Source: an uncultured Streptococcus sp. (GTDB taxonomy: Bacteria; Bacillota; Bacilli; Lactobacillales; Streptococcaceae). Taken from it: 12,333 bases of DNA. The first letter of the stretch is position 1. The number at the start of each line of letters is the position of its first letter. The stretch covers positions 1 to 12,333 of the forward strand of contig CAJPSM010000032.1 in NCBI GenBank assembly GCA_905373305.1. The letters are read 5' to 3'. Positions 1 through 6,733 of this stretch are shown here, one piece after another. The notes beneath the pieces were generated by a model. That model had not been told where the DNA came from and ran no database searches. It was given only the letters and a program-made list of their open reading frames with translations. Position numbers and translations under genes: made by a program.

Positions 1-329
1 TCATCAACTGCACCAATCAAGATTTCTAGATAATCTTTAGTAACGAAATCATCGCTATCAATAAAGGTGATCCAAGCACCAGTCGCCAGCTTGATTCCCT
101 TATTTCTCGCATTTGAGACTCCAGCATTTTCAAGATGATAGACCTTGACATTCTCATGCTGAGAGGCTAAGTGATCACAGATCTGTCCACTGGAATCGGT
201 AGAGCCATCATTGATCAGAATTAGTTCAAAATTGGTATAAGTTTGATGAAGAATTGACTCCACACATCGCTCCAGATAGGCTTCTACATTATAGACTGGA
301 ACAATAACGCTAATTTTGTCTGCCATCAT
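1..329 (-). CDS. Family 2 glycosyltransferase, N-terminal part (runs off left edge)
   Basis: The reading frame is open from an ATG at 329 to the window edge, giving about 109 N-terminal residues of a GT-A fold glycosyltransferase. The start ISVIVPVYN (residues 6-14), the nucleotide-binding NDGSTD (40-45), NAGVSNARN (68-76) and the metal-binding DSDD (91-94) are the standard GT2 signature. No signal peptide is visible, so it should act at the cytoplasmic face and transfer a sugar from a nucleotide-sugar donor. Two in-frame ATGs lie side by side (329 and 326). I prefer 329 because it makes an ATGA overlap with the licD stop and sits 9 nt after the Shine-Dalgarno GGGAGA. Coupling to a LicD gene suggests teichoic acid repeat-unit synthesis; in pneumococci the genes at this place are assigned to that pathway. 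The sugar and linkage cannot be read from the sequence. Confidence 0.9.
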   Translation of the reverse strand, partial: MMADKISVIVPVYNVEAYLERCVESILHQTYTNFELILINDGSTDSSGQICDHLASQHENVKVYHLENAGVSNARNKGIKLATGAWITFIDSDDFVTKDYLEILIGAVD

Positions 330-1162
330 GCCCCATATTCTCCCTTGTACTCTGTGTAACTCTTGTCCATGTCTGCTATAATGGCATCATGATGCGGTAC
401 TTGCTTGTCCGCTGGTGGCGGTGTCATATAATCCCCAAAAGCAGTGCTGAGATAGGCATCATAACCGACCGGAATGGGCATCTCAGTTCCTTCGAATGGC
501 AAGAAGAGATTGTCTTCAAAGGATGCGATTGGGTACTTGTTTCGCATGTAGCCAGGACCTGAGCATAATTCCGTGATTCCATCGCTCTCAGCCAGACCAT
601 ACTTGGTCATTTCTTTTTCAGCTTTTTTCCAAATACGATAACGTAGAGATTTGGGAGTCAAACCGAGTAAGATACGACTGCCCCATTTCATGACTGCACC
701 ATGCTTTTCTGGAATAGTTTGGGCGCAAAAGAGTGAATAAATCAAAGCCCAGCGAACTTGTTTCTTACGCTCAGCTGGATTTTTAGGATAATAATCTAAA
801 GGCAAAACATCCAAAGCTAAACCATGTGGCAAATCCAAATCCTGTTGATAAGGTTTGATACAAGTTGTTTCTTTATCACGAATGGTAATAAAAAGGTTAC
901 GGTCTACAAAATCCTTGTGACTCTTTGACAAGAAATAACGCTTATCTGCATAACGAGGCCATAGTTCGGCTAACTTTTCATAGTCCTTGCGAGGCATGAA
1001 AAAATCTAGGTCATCATCCCAAGGAATGAAGCCCTTGTTGCGAAGGGCACCAATCGCTCCTCCACCACAGAGATAGCACAACAAATTATGTTCTTTACAA
1101 AATGCGACGAAATATTCAGCCATTTCCAGACTACGAGCCTGAATCGCTTTCAAATCACTCAT
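326..1162 (-). CDS. licD3: LicD family phosphocholine transferase-like protein (LicD3-type)
   Basis: This 278-residue protein carries the LicD core: GGGAIGALRNKGFIPW (33-48), then DDDLD (49-53) and MPRKDY (56-61). The aspartate cluster belongs to the nucleotidyltransferase-like fold that binds metal and CDP-choline. LicD proteins move phosphocholine onto sugars of teichoic acids or surface glycans, and this one should work in the cytoplasm on lipid-linked precursors. The start is supported by the Shine-Dalgarno AGAGGAG shortly before the ATG. It is the first gene of a unit with its own promoter (1202-1210), and its stop overlaps the next gene, a glycosyltransferase, as ATGA. The order psr-licD-glycosyltransferase matches the pneumococcal locus where, as I recall, the gene is called licD3 and linked to teichoic acid synthesis. 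The family call is firm. The exact acceptor, and whether phosphocholine or another phospho-group is moved, is inference. Confidence 0.87.
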   Translation of the reverse strand: MSDLKAIQARSLEMAEYFVAFCKEHNLLCYLCGGGAIGALRNKGFIPWDDDLDFFMPRKDYEKLAELWPRYADKRYFLSKSHKDFVDRNLFITIRDKETTCIKPYQQDLDLPHGLALDVLPLDYYPKNPAERKKQVRWALIYSLFCAQTIPEKHGAVMKWGSRILLGLTPKSLRYRIWKKAEKEMTKYGLAESDGITELCSGPGYMRNKYPIASFEDNLFLPFEGTEMPIPVGYDAYLSTAFGDYMTPPPADKQVPHHDAIIADMDKSYTEYKGEYGA

Positions 1163-1201
1163 GTCTCTCCTCTTCTGTCCAATAACGAGTTATATCGTTT
1201 T

Positions 1202-1210
1202 ATTATACCA
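1202..1210 (-). promoter_or_regulatory. Extended -10 promoter for licD
   Basis: On the minus strand the sequence is TGG-TATAAT, a perfect extended -10 element. The region 17-18 nt upstream has only a weak -35 (TGGATT at 1231-1226), which is normal when an extended -10 is present. An A at about 1195 is a good start point and gives a leader of about 32 nt ending in the AGAGGAG Shine-Dalgarno. The promoter lies after the terminator of the psr unit, so licD is probably transcribed on its own. Confidence 0.75.
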
Positions 1211-1242
1211 TAAAAAAGCCTTAAAAATCCATCAGATACCGT

Positions 1243-1296
1243 AAAAAATCAAAGCCCAATCCACCATTTTTACTGGTGAATGAAGCTTTGATTTTT
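1243..1296 (-). terminator. Intrinsic terminator after psr
   Basis: Two arms, 1244-1255 (aaaaatcaaagc) and 1285-1296 (gctttgattttt), are perfectly complementary over 12 bp. A smaller inner stem pairs CACC 1262-1265 with GGTG 1275-1278. On the minus strand the hairpin is followed by a run of U from 1248 to 1243. It lies 14 nt after the psr stop and before the licD promoter, so it ends the aroA-aroK-pheA-psr transcript. The run of T on the plus side means it could also work in the other direction, but no gene there needs it. Confidence 0.85.
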
Positions 1297-1309
1297 ATTT
1301 ATCTATCTC

Positions 1310-2584
1310 TTATCTCATTCCCATTTGGGCGAGTTTAGTCCGGTATTTGTTTTGGTCGACAAGTAGACCTTGTCCTCCGTAGACATCATAGGCATCCACC
1401 CAATCGCCAAGTTCTGGCACCGTCAACCTTTCAATACCATTCTGTGCGCCTTCGATAACTGACAAACCATTGGTCAATAAGAAGCTATACGGTAGATTGG
1501 TTGAAGTCATTCCAAAGACCTTTCCAAGCGCCTCTGAACCTGTAAAGAGTTTGGTCGGGTCTTTGATTTGCTCAAGAACAGCTGACATGACCTGCTGCTG
1601 ACGTTTGGTACGGCCATAGTCTCCCTCATCATCATCACGGAAGCGAGCGTAGTTAAGTAAGGTTGAGCCATTCATTTGTTGCTTGCCAGCACGAATCGTT
1701 TGAGTTGGTGATTCCGTTTCTGTTGCATGAAGATCATCTCCAACTGTAGCTTCTGTCAGAGGCTGACCATTCAATGTTGAGAATTGAGCATCGATGGTCA
1801 CCCCATCAGGGAATAGAGTATCAATAGCAGTTGCAAAGGCCTGAAAATCCACTAGAGCATAATACTTAATGTCCAAATCAAAGTTATCTTTTAAAACCTT
1901 GCGAATCATTTCTGCTCCTTTTTGTCCCTCCTGCTCCCCAAGTTCATAGGCTACGTTAAGTTTGTTATCCCTCTGCTTCTTTCCATTCACAATCTGGCTG
2001 TAGCCATCAATATAGACTAGGTTGTCACGCATGAAGCTGACTAACTTGATTTTCTTATCTGATCCGCTAACGTTTAGTACCATGATCGTGTCAGTACGGG
2101 TCTCTGCACTATTTTGACCGATACGGCCATCTGTCCCCATGACTAGGATATTCACACCATCTTTGGTATCCTGACCATTAAAGACCTCTACTTGAGCTGC
2201 CTTGGCGTCAGCTGACTTATTGCTAGTAGTTGCCGACTGGAAACCTCGAAGGAACATAATAATCATGCCCGCAGCCACACAGGTTATCAACAGTAAAAGC
2301 CAAATTAGAACTCGTTTAAAAAATCTTCTTGGTTTCTTCTTTTTCACTTTTGGAAGAGAGGGAATTTTCTGATGTCTATTCGAGCGACTTTGATTGGAAT
2401 ATTGTGGAATTCCAATGTCCTTCCCTAGATTTTTTTCCCTTTCATTAGAGGGTAATTCGCCGTCCATTTTTCTTTTCAGATAGTCAAATTCTCTCTTTTC
2501 TCTGTCATTTAAGTAATGAATATTCTTAAAAAGGTAGTCATAACGTAACTGCTCATGATGACTTAAAGGGCTTTCTTTGCTCAT
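1310..2584 (-). CDS. psr: LytR-CpsA-Psr (LCP) family cell wall glycopolymer transferase
   Basis: LCP enzymes move teichoic acid or capsule from an undecaprenyl lipid to peptidoglycan on the outer face of the membrane. This 424-residue protein has a long basic cytoplasmic tail (1-90), one membrane segment (about 91-113, RVLIWLLLLITCVAAG and on), a linker, and then the LCP domain from about 143 to 345. LCP signatures are MGTDGR (149-154), TRTDTIMVL (162-170), SFMRD (183-187) and YARFRDDDEGDYGRTKRQQQ (312-331); their Asp and Arg residues bind metal and pyrophosphate. The start overlaps the pheA stop as ATGA, after the Shine-Dalgarno AAAGGAG. Position and neighbours match the pneumococcal psr locus, one of three LCP proteins there with Cps2A and LytR. 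It closes an aromatic biosynthesis operon although its job is in the cell wall. Which polymer it attaches is not visible; nearby licD makes teichoic acid likely. Confidence 0.92.
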   Translation of the reverse strand: MSKESPLSHHEQLRYDYLFKNIHYLNDREKREFDYLKRKMDGELPSNEREKNLGKDIGIPQYSNQSRSNRHQKIPSLPKVKKKKPRRFFKRVLIWLLLLITCVAAGMIIMFLRGFQSATTSNKSADAKAAQVEVFNGQDTKDGVNILVMGTDGRIGQNSAETRTDTIMVLNVSGSDKKIKLVSFMRDNLVYIDGYSQIVNGKKQRDNKLNVAYELGEQEGQKGAEMIRKVLKDNFDLDIKYYALVDFQAFATAIDTLFPDGVTIDAQFSTLNGQPLTEATVGDDLHATETESPTQTIRAGKQQMNGSTLLNYARFRDDDEGDYGRTKRQQQVMSAVLEQIKDPTKLFTGSEALGKVFGMTSTNLPYSFLLTNGLSVIEGAQNGIERLTVPELGDWVDAYDVYGGQGLLVDQNKYRTKLAQMGMR

Positions 2585-3429
2585 AGGTTCTCCTTTCCTA
2601 GATCCCTTATGGTGAAAATAGGGTAGGTTCCCAGTATCTTGTACTGGATCCCAATTGTTTCTAGTTCTTGTTTGGCAAAATGAACCAGCTCTTTGGCACT
2701 ATAATCCATATCAATAATGAAAAAATATTCTCCCAAGGCTGTTTTAAGGGGGCGACTTTCTATCTTGGTTAAGTCAATACCTCGCCAAGCAAAGGTTGAA
2801 AGAGCCTTGTAGAGGGCACCAGGAAGGTTGTCTGGTAAGGTTAGGGCTAGACTCATTTTTTCATTTTGTAATTGCAAAGGGATAGTAGGAATCTCGGATC
2901 CTAAAACCCAAAAACGAGTGAAATTAGCTTCCATTTCTTGGATATCTTCTGCTATCAGCTCCAAACCATACTCGGCAGCTGAGTTTCTTGGAGCAATAGC
3001 TGCAAAAGGCTGGTCTGGATGTTCAGCGATGAAGCGAGCTGCATAGGCTGTGCTTGCCGTCACTTCAAGCTGGGCTTCTGGATAATGCTCCTCTATGAAT
3101 TTCTTTCCTTGAGCCAGAGCTTGAGGGTGGGAAAAGATTTTCTCAATCTTTGACTGACCAGGAACTGCCATCAGTTGCTGATGAATGGGTTGTACTATTT
3201 CTGCAACAGCCTGAATGTCCGCCTGATGAAAAAGATAGTCCAAGCTTTCATGCACACTTCCCTCAATGGAGTTTTCAACTGGCACCACCGAATAGTCCAC
3301 CAAGCCTTGTTCATAGGCCTTGATGACATCTGTGATGTTGGCAAAAGCTTGTAATTCCTCATTAGGAAAAGCTGTCTGCACAACATGGTGCGAAAAAGAT
3401 CCTTTAGGACCTAGATAGGCAATTCTCAT
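2581..3429 (-). CDS. pheA: Prephenate dehydratase with ACT domain
   Basis: It converts prephenate to phenylpyruvate, the step that commits carbon to phenylalanine, in the cytoplasm. The 282-residue protein has the catalytic fold from MRIAYLGPKGSFS (1-13) to about 178, with PVENSIEGSV (50-59) and the hallmark TRF (171-173). A C-terminal ACT domain follows, with GAL (204-206) and ESRP (224-227), the usual phenylalanine-binding motifs, so feedback inhibition is expected. There is no chorismate mutase domain, unlike the fused E. coli PheA, so the mutase must be encoded elsewhere. I chose the ATG at 3429 over an upstream TTG at 3504. It gives the family N-terminus, follows GAGGAA, and makes an ATGA overlap with aroK; the 25 extra residues of the longer frame look like nothing in the family. 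The stop overlaps psr, again as ATGA. Confidence 0.96.
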   Translation of the reverse strand: MRIAYLGPKGSFSHHVVQTAFPNEELQAFANITDVIKAYEQGLVDYSVVPVENSIEGSVHESLDYLFHQADIQAVAEIVQPIHQQLMAVPGQSKIEKIFSHPQALAQGKKFIEEHYPEAQLEVTASTAYAARFIAEHPDQPFAAIAPRNSAAEYGLELIAEDIQEMEANFTRFWVLGSEIPTIPLQLQNEKMSLALTLPDNLPGALYKALSTFAWRGIDLTKIESRPLKTALGEYFFIIDMDYSAKELVHFAKQELETIGIQYKILGTYPIFTIRDLGKENL

Positions 3430-3902
3430 CTCAGTTCCTCTATAATTTCCTCTGGGCTTAGCTTGGTCACATCTAGAACACGACTGGCTACTTCCTCGTA
3501 CCAAGCCTGTCTTTCTTGAAAAATCCCTCGCAACTCTTCCTTGCTGTTGTTGAGAAAAAGTGGCCGTTGATTGTCCTTATCAGCTGAAATACGTTGGTAA
3601 AGGGTTTCAAAGTCTGCTTTCAGATAAATGTTATCAGGATTTTGCTTGAGCAAGTCACGATTTCTCTGATAAACGACTACTCCTCCACCAGTTGACACAA
3701 CTCGGTCTGTTTTTAGTAAGTCCGCTAAAACTTCTGACTCCACTTGGCGAAAGGCCACTTCACCCTTTTCTGCGAAAAAATTCACAATGGACATGCCCAA
3801 ACGTTCCTCAATCAAGGCATCCATATCGAGGTAGTCTGGGTCTAAACCTCTTGCAATAGTCGATTTGCCAGCTCCCATAAATCCGAGTAATACCTTAGCC
3901 AT
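3426..3902 (-). CDS. aroK: Shikimate kinase
   Basis: It phosphorylates shikimate at the 3-hydroxyl using ATP. At 158 residues it is a compact member of the NMP-kinase fold. The Walker A loop is GFMGAGKST (7-15), the shikimate-binding Asp pair is DMD (26-28), FRxxE is at 51-55, STGGG at 70-74, and the lid has RPL (113-115). The stretch between the P-loop and DMD is about four residues shorter than in E. coli AroK, so the first helix after the P-loop is trimmed, but all key residues remain. Its first 8 nt overlap the end of aroA and its stop overlaps pheA as ATGA, so its translation is probably coupled on both sides. Its Shine-Dalgarno (GGAG, 10 nt before the ATG, inside aroA) is modest, which also points to coupling. 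Confidence 0.96.
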   Translation of the reverse strand: MAKVLLGFMGAGKSTIARGLDPDYLDMDALIEERLGMSIVNFFAEKGEVAFRQVESEVLADLLKTDRVVSTGGGVVVYQRNRDLLKQNPDNIYLKADFETLYQRISADKDNQRPLFLNNSKEELRGIFQERQAWYEEVASRVLDVTKLSPEEIIEELR

Positions 3903-5178
3903 GAATCAAGGTCTCCAAATCATCAAAGAAGCTAGGATAACTGGTATTGATGGCTTCTGCACGATCAAGCTCTACTTCTCCATCTGCAACCAAGAGAGCT
4001 GCAATGGCTGTCATCATTCCGATACGGTGGTCACCAAAGGTGTTGATTCTAGCTCCATGAAGAGCAGATTTCCCTTTGATAATCATTCCATCTGCCGTAG
4101 GTGTGATTTCCGCGCCCATACTATTTAAAGCATCCGCTACCACTTGAATGCGGTCTGTTTCCTTGACTTTTAGTTCCTCTGCATCCTTGATAACCGTCAC
4201 TCCTTCTGCTTGGGTGGCAAGAAGGGCAATAATCGGCAACTCATCAATCAATCGTGGAATCAAGGCTCCACCAATTTCTGTTCCTTTCAAGTCAGAGGAC
4301 TCGACAGTTAGGGTTGCAGATTTTGCGACTGGATCAATATCAGTTATTTCTAGTTTTCCACCCATGGCGCGAATGACATCAATGATACCCGTACGCGTTT
4401 CGTTAATGCCCACATTCTTCAGCACCACACGAGAATTTGGAACAATCAATCCAGCGACCAACCAAAAGGCTGCACTGGAAATATCTCCTGGAACGATAAC
4501 CTTTTGTCCGGTCAGTTTTTGCGGTCCTGAGACAGTGATTCTTTTACCATTCACACTTAAATGGCCACCAAATTGCTGTAGCATATCTTCTGTGTGATTT
4601 CGTGTACATTCTTTCTCAACAATGACTGATTGACCTTGAGCCTGCAAGGCTGCAAAAATCAAGGCTGACTTGACCTGGGCAGAGGCGATTGGCAACTCAT
4701 AGTGAATTGGTGTTAGGTTTTTAGTACCTTTTAAGTGCAGAGGAGGCAAATCTCGCTCTGTTTGACCAGAAATGCTGACTCCCATTTTTTTCAAGGGAAG
4801 GGTCACACGATCCATAGGGCGTTTGGAAAGACTGTCATCTCCAAACATCTCTACTTCGAAGTCTACTCCAGCAAGTACACCTGAGATCAGGCGAATCGAG
4901 GTACCAGAATTTCCCATATCCAAGGCGTTTTGCGGAGCTTTTAAGCCATCCATTCCAACACCTTGAATGGTAATAACCCCTTCTTTATCCTCAATTTCAA
5001 CACCAAGGTCACGAAAAACTTGAATAGTCGAGAGCACATCCTCTCCACGCAGAATATCATAAACCTTGGTCTCTCCCTCAGCCAAACTACCAAAAATAAT
5101 CGAACGGTGGCTGATAGACTTATCACCTGGAACTCGGATACTGCCATGTAAGTGGCGAATGTTTGTTTTTAGTTTCAT
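3895..5178 (-). CDS. aroA: EPSP synthase (3-phosphoshikimate 1-carboxyvinyltransferase), class II type
   Basis: It joins the enolpyruvyl group of PEP to shikimate-3-phosphate. The 427-residue two-domain protein shows GDKS (18-21), GNSGTSIRL (89-97), RPMDR (120-124), SAQVK (166-170), RNHTE (193-197), NETR (259-262), the catalytic Asp in IDELP (312) and the Glu in KETDR (340). GDKx, SAQxK, RxHxE and NxTR together mark the class II enzymes, known to bind glyphosate less tightly than the E. coli type. The start at 5178 gives the usual MKLKTNIRHLHG terminus after a GAGGT Shine-Dalgarno; an in-frame ATG at 5190 adds only four residues and has no good site. It is the first gene of the second block, just after a terminator and an extended -10. 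Glyphosate tolerance is inferred from the class and not shown here. Confidence 0.97.
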   Translation of the reverse strand: MKLKTNIRHLHGSIRVPGDKSISHRSIIFGSLAEGETKVYDILRGEDVLSTIQVFRDLGVEIEDKEGVITIQGVGMDGLKAPQNALDMGNSGTSIRLISGVLAGVDFEVEMFGDDSLSKRPMDRVTLPLKKMGVSISGQTERDLPPLHLKGTKNLTPIHYELPIASAQVKSALIFAALQAQGQSVIVEKECTRNHTEDMLQQFGGHLSVNGKRITVSGPQKLTGQKVIVPGDISSAAFWLVAGLIVPNSRVVLKNVGINETRTGIIDVIRAMGGKLEITDIDPVAKSATLTVESSDLKGTEIGGALIPRLIDELPIIALLATQAEGVTVIKDAEELKVKETDRIQVVADALNSMGAEITPTADGMIIKGKSALHGARINTFGDHRIGMMTAIAALLVADGEVELDRAEAINTSYPSFFDDLETLIHG

Positions 5179-5209
5179 AGTTGACCTCATACTTGCAATA
5201 CTTTTTCTT

Positions 5210-5218
5210 ATTTTATCA
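5210..5218 (-). promoter_or_regulatory. Extended -10 promoter for aroA-aroK-pheA-psr
   Basis: The minus strand reads TGA-TAAAAT, one mismatch from the -10 consensus with a TGn extension. No good -35 is present; that position falls in the loop and arm of the terminator hairpin at 5222-5254. A start at the A near 5203 would give a 25-nt leader containing the GAGGT site. The promoter fits the 90-nt gap, but readthrough of the terminator could also feed aroA. Confidence 0.55.
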
Positions 5219-5219
5219 C

Positions 5220-5254
5220 AAAAAAGCCAGAAATTCCTGAAATTTCTGGCTTTT
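5220..5254 (-). terminator. Intrinsic terminator between the YheA/YlbF gene and aroA
   Basis: A perfect 14-bp stem pairs 5222-5235 with 5241-5254 (core GCCAGAAATT) around a 5-nt loop at 5236-5240. On the minus strand the stem is followed by six U (5225-5220). It sits 14 nt after the stop of the small gene and divides the aromatic genes into two transcripts. Confidence 0.88.
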
Positions 5255-5268
5255 ATACAGATAAAATA

Positions 5269-5607
5269 CTATTTCAATAATTCTGAAACAGGTTCAAAGA
5301 CTATTTTTTCAATGTCTGAGAGATAAATAGATAACTGTTGCTGCTTGGCAAAGAAATCTGACAAAAGAGCGTTTTCTTGGATCTGCTTGCTGAAGGACTG
5401 CATCTTTTCTTGGAAAGAGGCATCTGGCATTTGTCCAGTTTGCGCCATGACTTGGATTTCTTGCTGGAAGGCGAGGTAGTCTGCAAAAATCTTGCTAGCT
5501 TGTTCATCTGCTTGGATGGCATCTTTGGCTGCCTTGACAGCCTTGTATTCTGGTAATTCGCGTAATCCGCGACTGAGTTCATTTGCACTATCGTAAATAT
5601 TTGACAT
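5269..5607 (-). CDS. YheA/YlbF-family small helical protein (UPF0342)
   Basis: This 112-residue protein is predicted to be nearly all helix, rich in Gln, Lys, Glu and Ala, with no signal peptide or membrane segment. The start NIYDSANELSRGLRE, the middle FQQEIQ and the GQMPD turn fit the Com_YlbF / UPF0342 family (Bacillus YheA, YlbF, YmcA). Two relatives, YlbF and YmcA, work with YaaT in a complex that affects RNase Y and competence or sporulation in B. subtilis; the YheA branch has no settled role. The gene starts 10 nt after tyrA with the Shine-Dalgarno TAAGGAG made in part from the tyrA stop codon, so it belongs to the aro transcript and is its last gene before the terminator. It has no evident catalytic residues. 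The family call is likely; the function is unknown. Confidence 0.85.
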   Translation of the reverse strand: MSNIYDSANELSRGLRELPEYKAVKAAKDAIQADEQASKIFADYLAFQQEIQVMAQTGQMPDASFQEKMQSFSKQIQENALLSDFFAKQQQLSIYLSDIEKIVFEPVSELLK

Positions 5608-5620
5608 GATTTTCTCCTTA
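5608..5620 (-). promoter_or_regulatory. Stop/Shine-Dalgarno fusion before the YheA/YlbF gene
   Basis: The minus strand reads TAAGGAGAAAATC just before the ATG. The tyrA stop TAA is the 5' end of the TAAGGAG ribosome binding site, so a ribosome that ends tyrA stops on the site that starts the next gene. Confidence 0.85.
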
Positions 5621-6721
5621 TTTGATGACGACTGTGTAGTTCGTATTTTCTGTAATTAAGCGCTCAGCTCGCTCCAGATCCTGAGCATTTTTAAAGGAAA
5701 TTTGTAGAATCCCATGAACATCTTCACGGTTTTCTTCGTTGATGTGGATATTGACCAAGGAAGTTCCTCGTAGCAATTCCAAAATCCGCAAGATAACATC
5801 TTCTTCATCGGGAACGTCGACATAGAGGTCGTAAGAGCTGTCCACGCCTCCACGTTTATGGATTTCCATAGCCTGACGTTGTTTACGCGCTTGGTTGAAA
5901 AAGTTCCAAATCTGCTCTTCTTCCCCCTTGCTAATAGCCTGACCAATTCCATCTAAGCGTTCCTTGAAATCTTCAATCCGCTCTAGGATGGTCTCGCGAT
6001 TGGACAAGAGAATAGAAGTCCACATACCTGGTTCACTCTCTGCAATCCGGGTCATATCTCGAAAACCACCCGCCGCAAAGCGCCTTGTCATCTCATGTTC
6101 TTGAGCATAGACAGCTGTTTGCTCCATGAGACCTGATGCTAAGATATGGGGAAAATGGCTAATCTGTGAAGTCACTCGATCGTGCTCCTTGGCATCAATT
6201 TCAATGAAACGAGCATGGAGACCAGAAAGTAGGTCCTTCATTTCTTCAAGCGTGTCCTGACTTGTCAGGCTCGAAGGTGTGAAGATATAGTAGGCATTTT
6301 CAAAGAGATTAACATCCGCAGAGGCAGCCCCTGTTTTGTGGCTACCAGCCATGGGATGGGCCCCGACAAATCGAACAGGCTTGCCAGCCAAGTACTGCTC
6401 CGCTGTATCCACAATGGCTGACTTGGTCGAGCCAGCATCCGAGATAATGACGCCTTCTTTCAAGTCTAAGTTTGCCAGCTCCTTAATAAAAGCAATAGTC
6501 TGTTTGATTGGTAAGGTCAGGATGATGACATCTGCTAGGGGAGCGAAACTGGCAAAATCATCCGTCGCACGGTCAATCATCCCCCGCTCCAAGGCAATGT
6601 CTCTCGAAGCCTGACTGCGATTGTAACCTAGAATTTCGTAATCGGGATGATCGCGCTTGATACCAAGCGCCATCGAGGCACCAATCAAACCGAGACCTGC
6701 GATATAGATGTTTTTTGCCAT
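5618..6721 (-). CDS. tyrA: Prephenate dehydrogenase with ACT domain
   Basis: It oxidises and decarboxylates prephenate to 4-hydroxyphenylpyruvate, the precursor of tyrosine, using NAD(P)+. The 367-residue protein opens with a Rossmann loop GLGLIGAS (9-16), then DAGSTKS (95-101), GAHPMAGSHKTG (120-131), the conserved HFPH (189-192) and RDMTRIA (221-227). The all-helical dimer domain runs to about 290. A C-terminal ACT domain (about 297-367, YDLYVDVPDEEDVILRILEL) suggests control by an amino acid, most likely tyrosine; this is inferred from the domain type. The start at 6721 lies right after the Shine-Dalgarno AAGGAG, which overlaps the aroC stop. No fused chorismate mutase is present, so prephenate must come from a separate enzyme. 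The gap to aroC is 9 nt and to the following small gene 10 nt. Confidence 0.96.
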   Translation of the reverse strand: MAKNIYIAGLGLIGASMALGIKRDHPDYEILGYNRSQASRDIALERGMIDRATDDFASFAPLADVIILTLPIKQTIAFIKELANLDLKEGVIISDAGSTKSAIVDTAEQYLAGKPVRFVGAHPMAGSHKTGAASADVNLFENAYYIFTPSSLTSQDTLEEMKDLLSGLHARFIEIDAKEHDRVTSQISHFPHILASGLMEQTAVYAQEHEMTRRFAAGGFRDMTRIAESEPGMWTSILLSNRETILERIEDFKERLDGIGQAISKGEEEQIWNFFNQARKQRQAMEIHKRGGVDSSYDLYVDVPDEEDVILRILELLRGTSLVNIHINEENREDVHGILQISFKNAQDLERAERLITENTNYTVVIK

Positions 6722-6733
6722 AAGGACTCCTTA
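6722..6733 (-). promoter_or_regulatory. Stop/Shine-Dalgarno fusion with self-complementary spacer before tyrA
   Basis: The minus strand reads TAAGGAGTCCTT followed by the ATG. TAA is the aroC stop. AAGG and CCTT can pair with a 3-nt loop (AGT), so the Shine-Dalgarno could be hidden when no ribosome arrives from aroC. The pairing is read by eye; its effect is inference. Confidence 0.65.

Noticed and set aside
3430..3504. Longer pheA with a TTG start at 3504
   Set aside because: The extra 25 residues are read inside aroK in another frame and match no prephenate dehydratase. The ATG at 3429 has a ribosome site and an ATGA overlap.
4148..4597. A 149-codon open frame opposite aroA
   Set aside because: It is the reverse of the aroA coding sequence with low-complexity Ser/Thr/Ile/Pro content and no start signal.
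5179..5190. aroA start at the ATG at 5190
   Set aside because: It adds four residues not seen in the family, and the better Shine-Dalgarno GAGGT is placed for the ATG at 5178.
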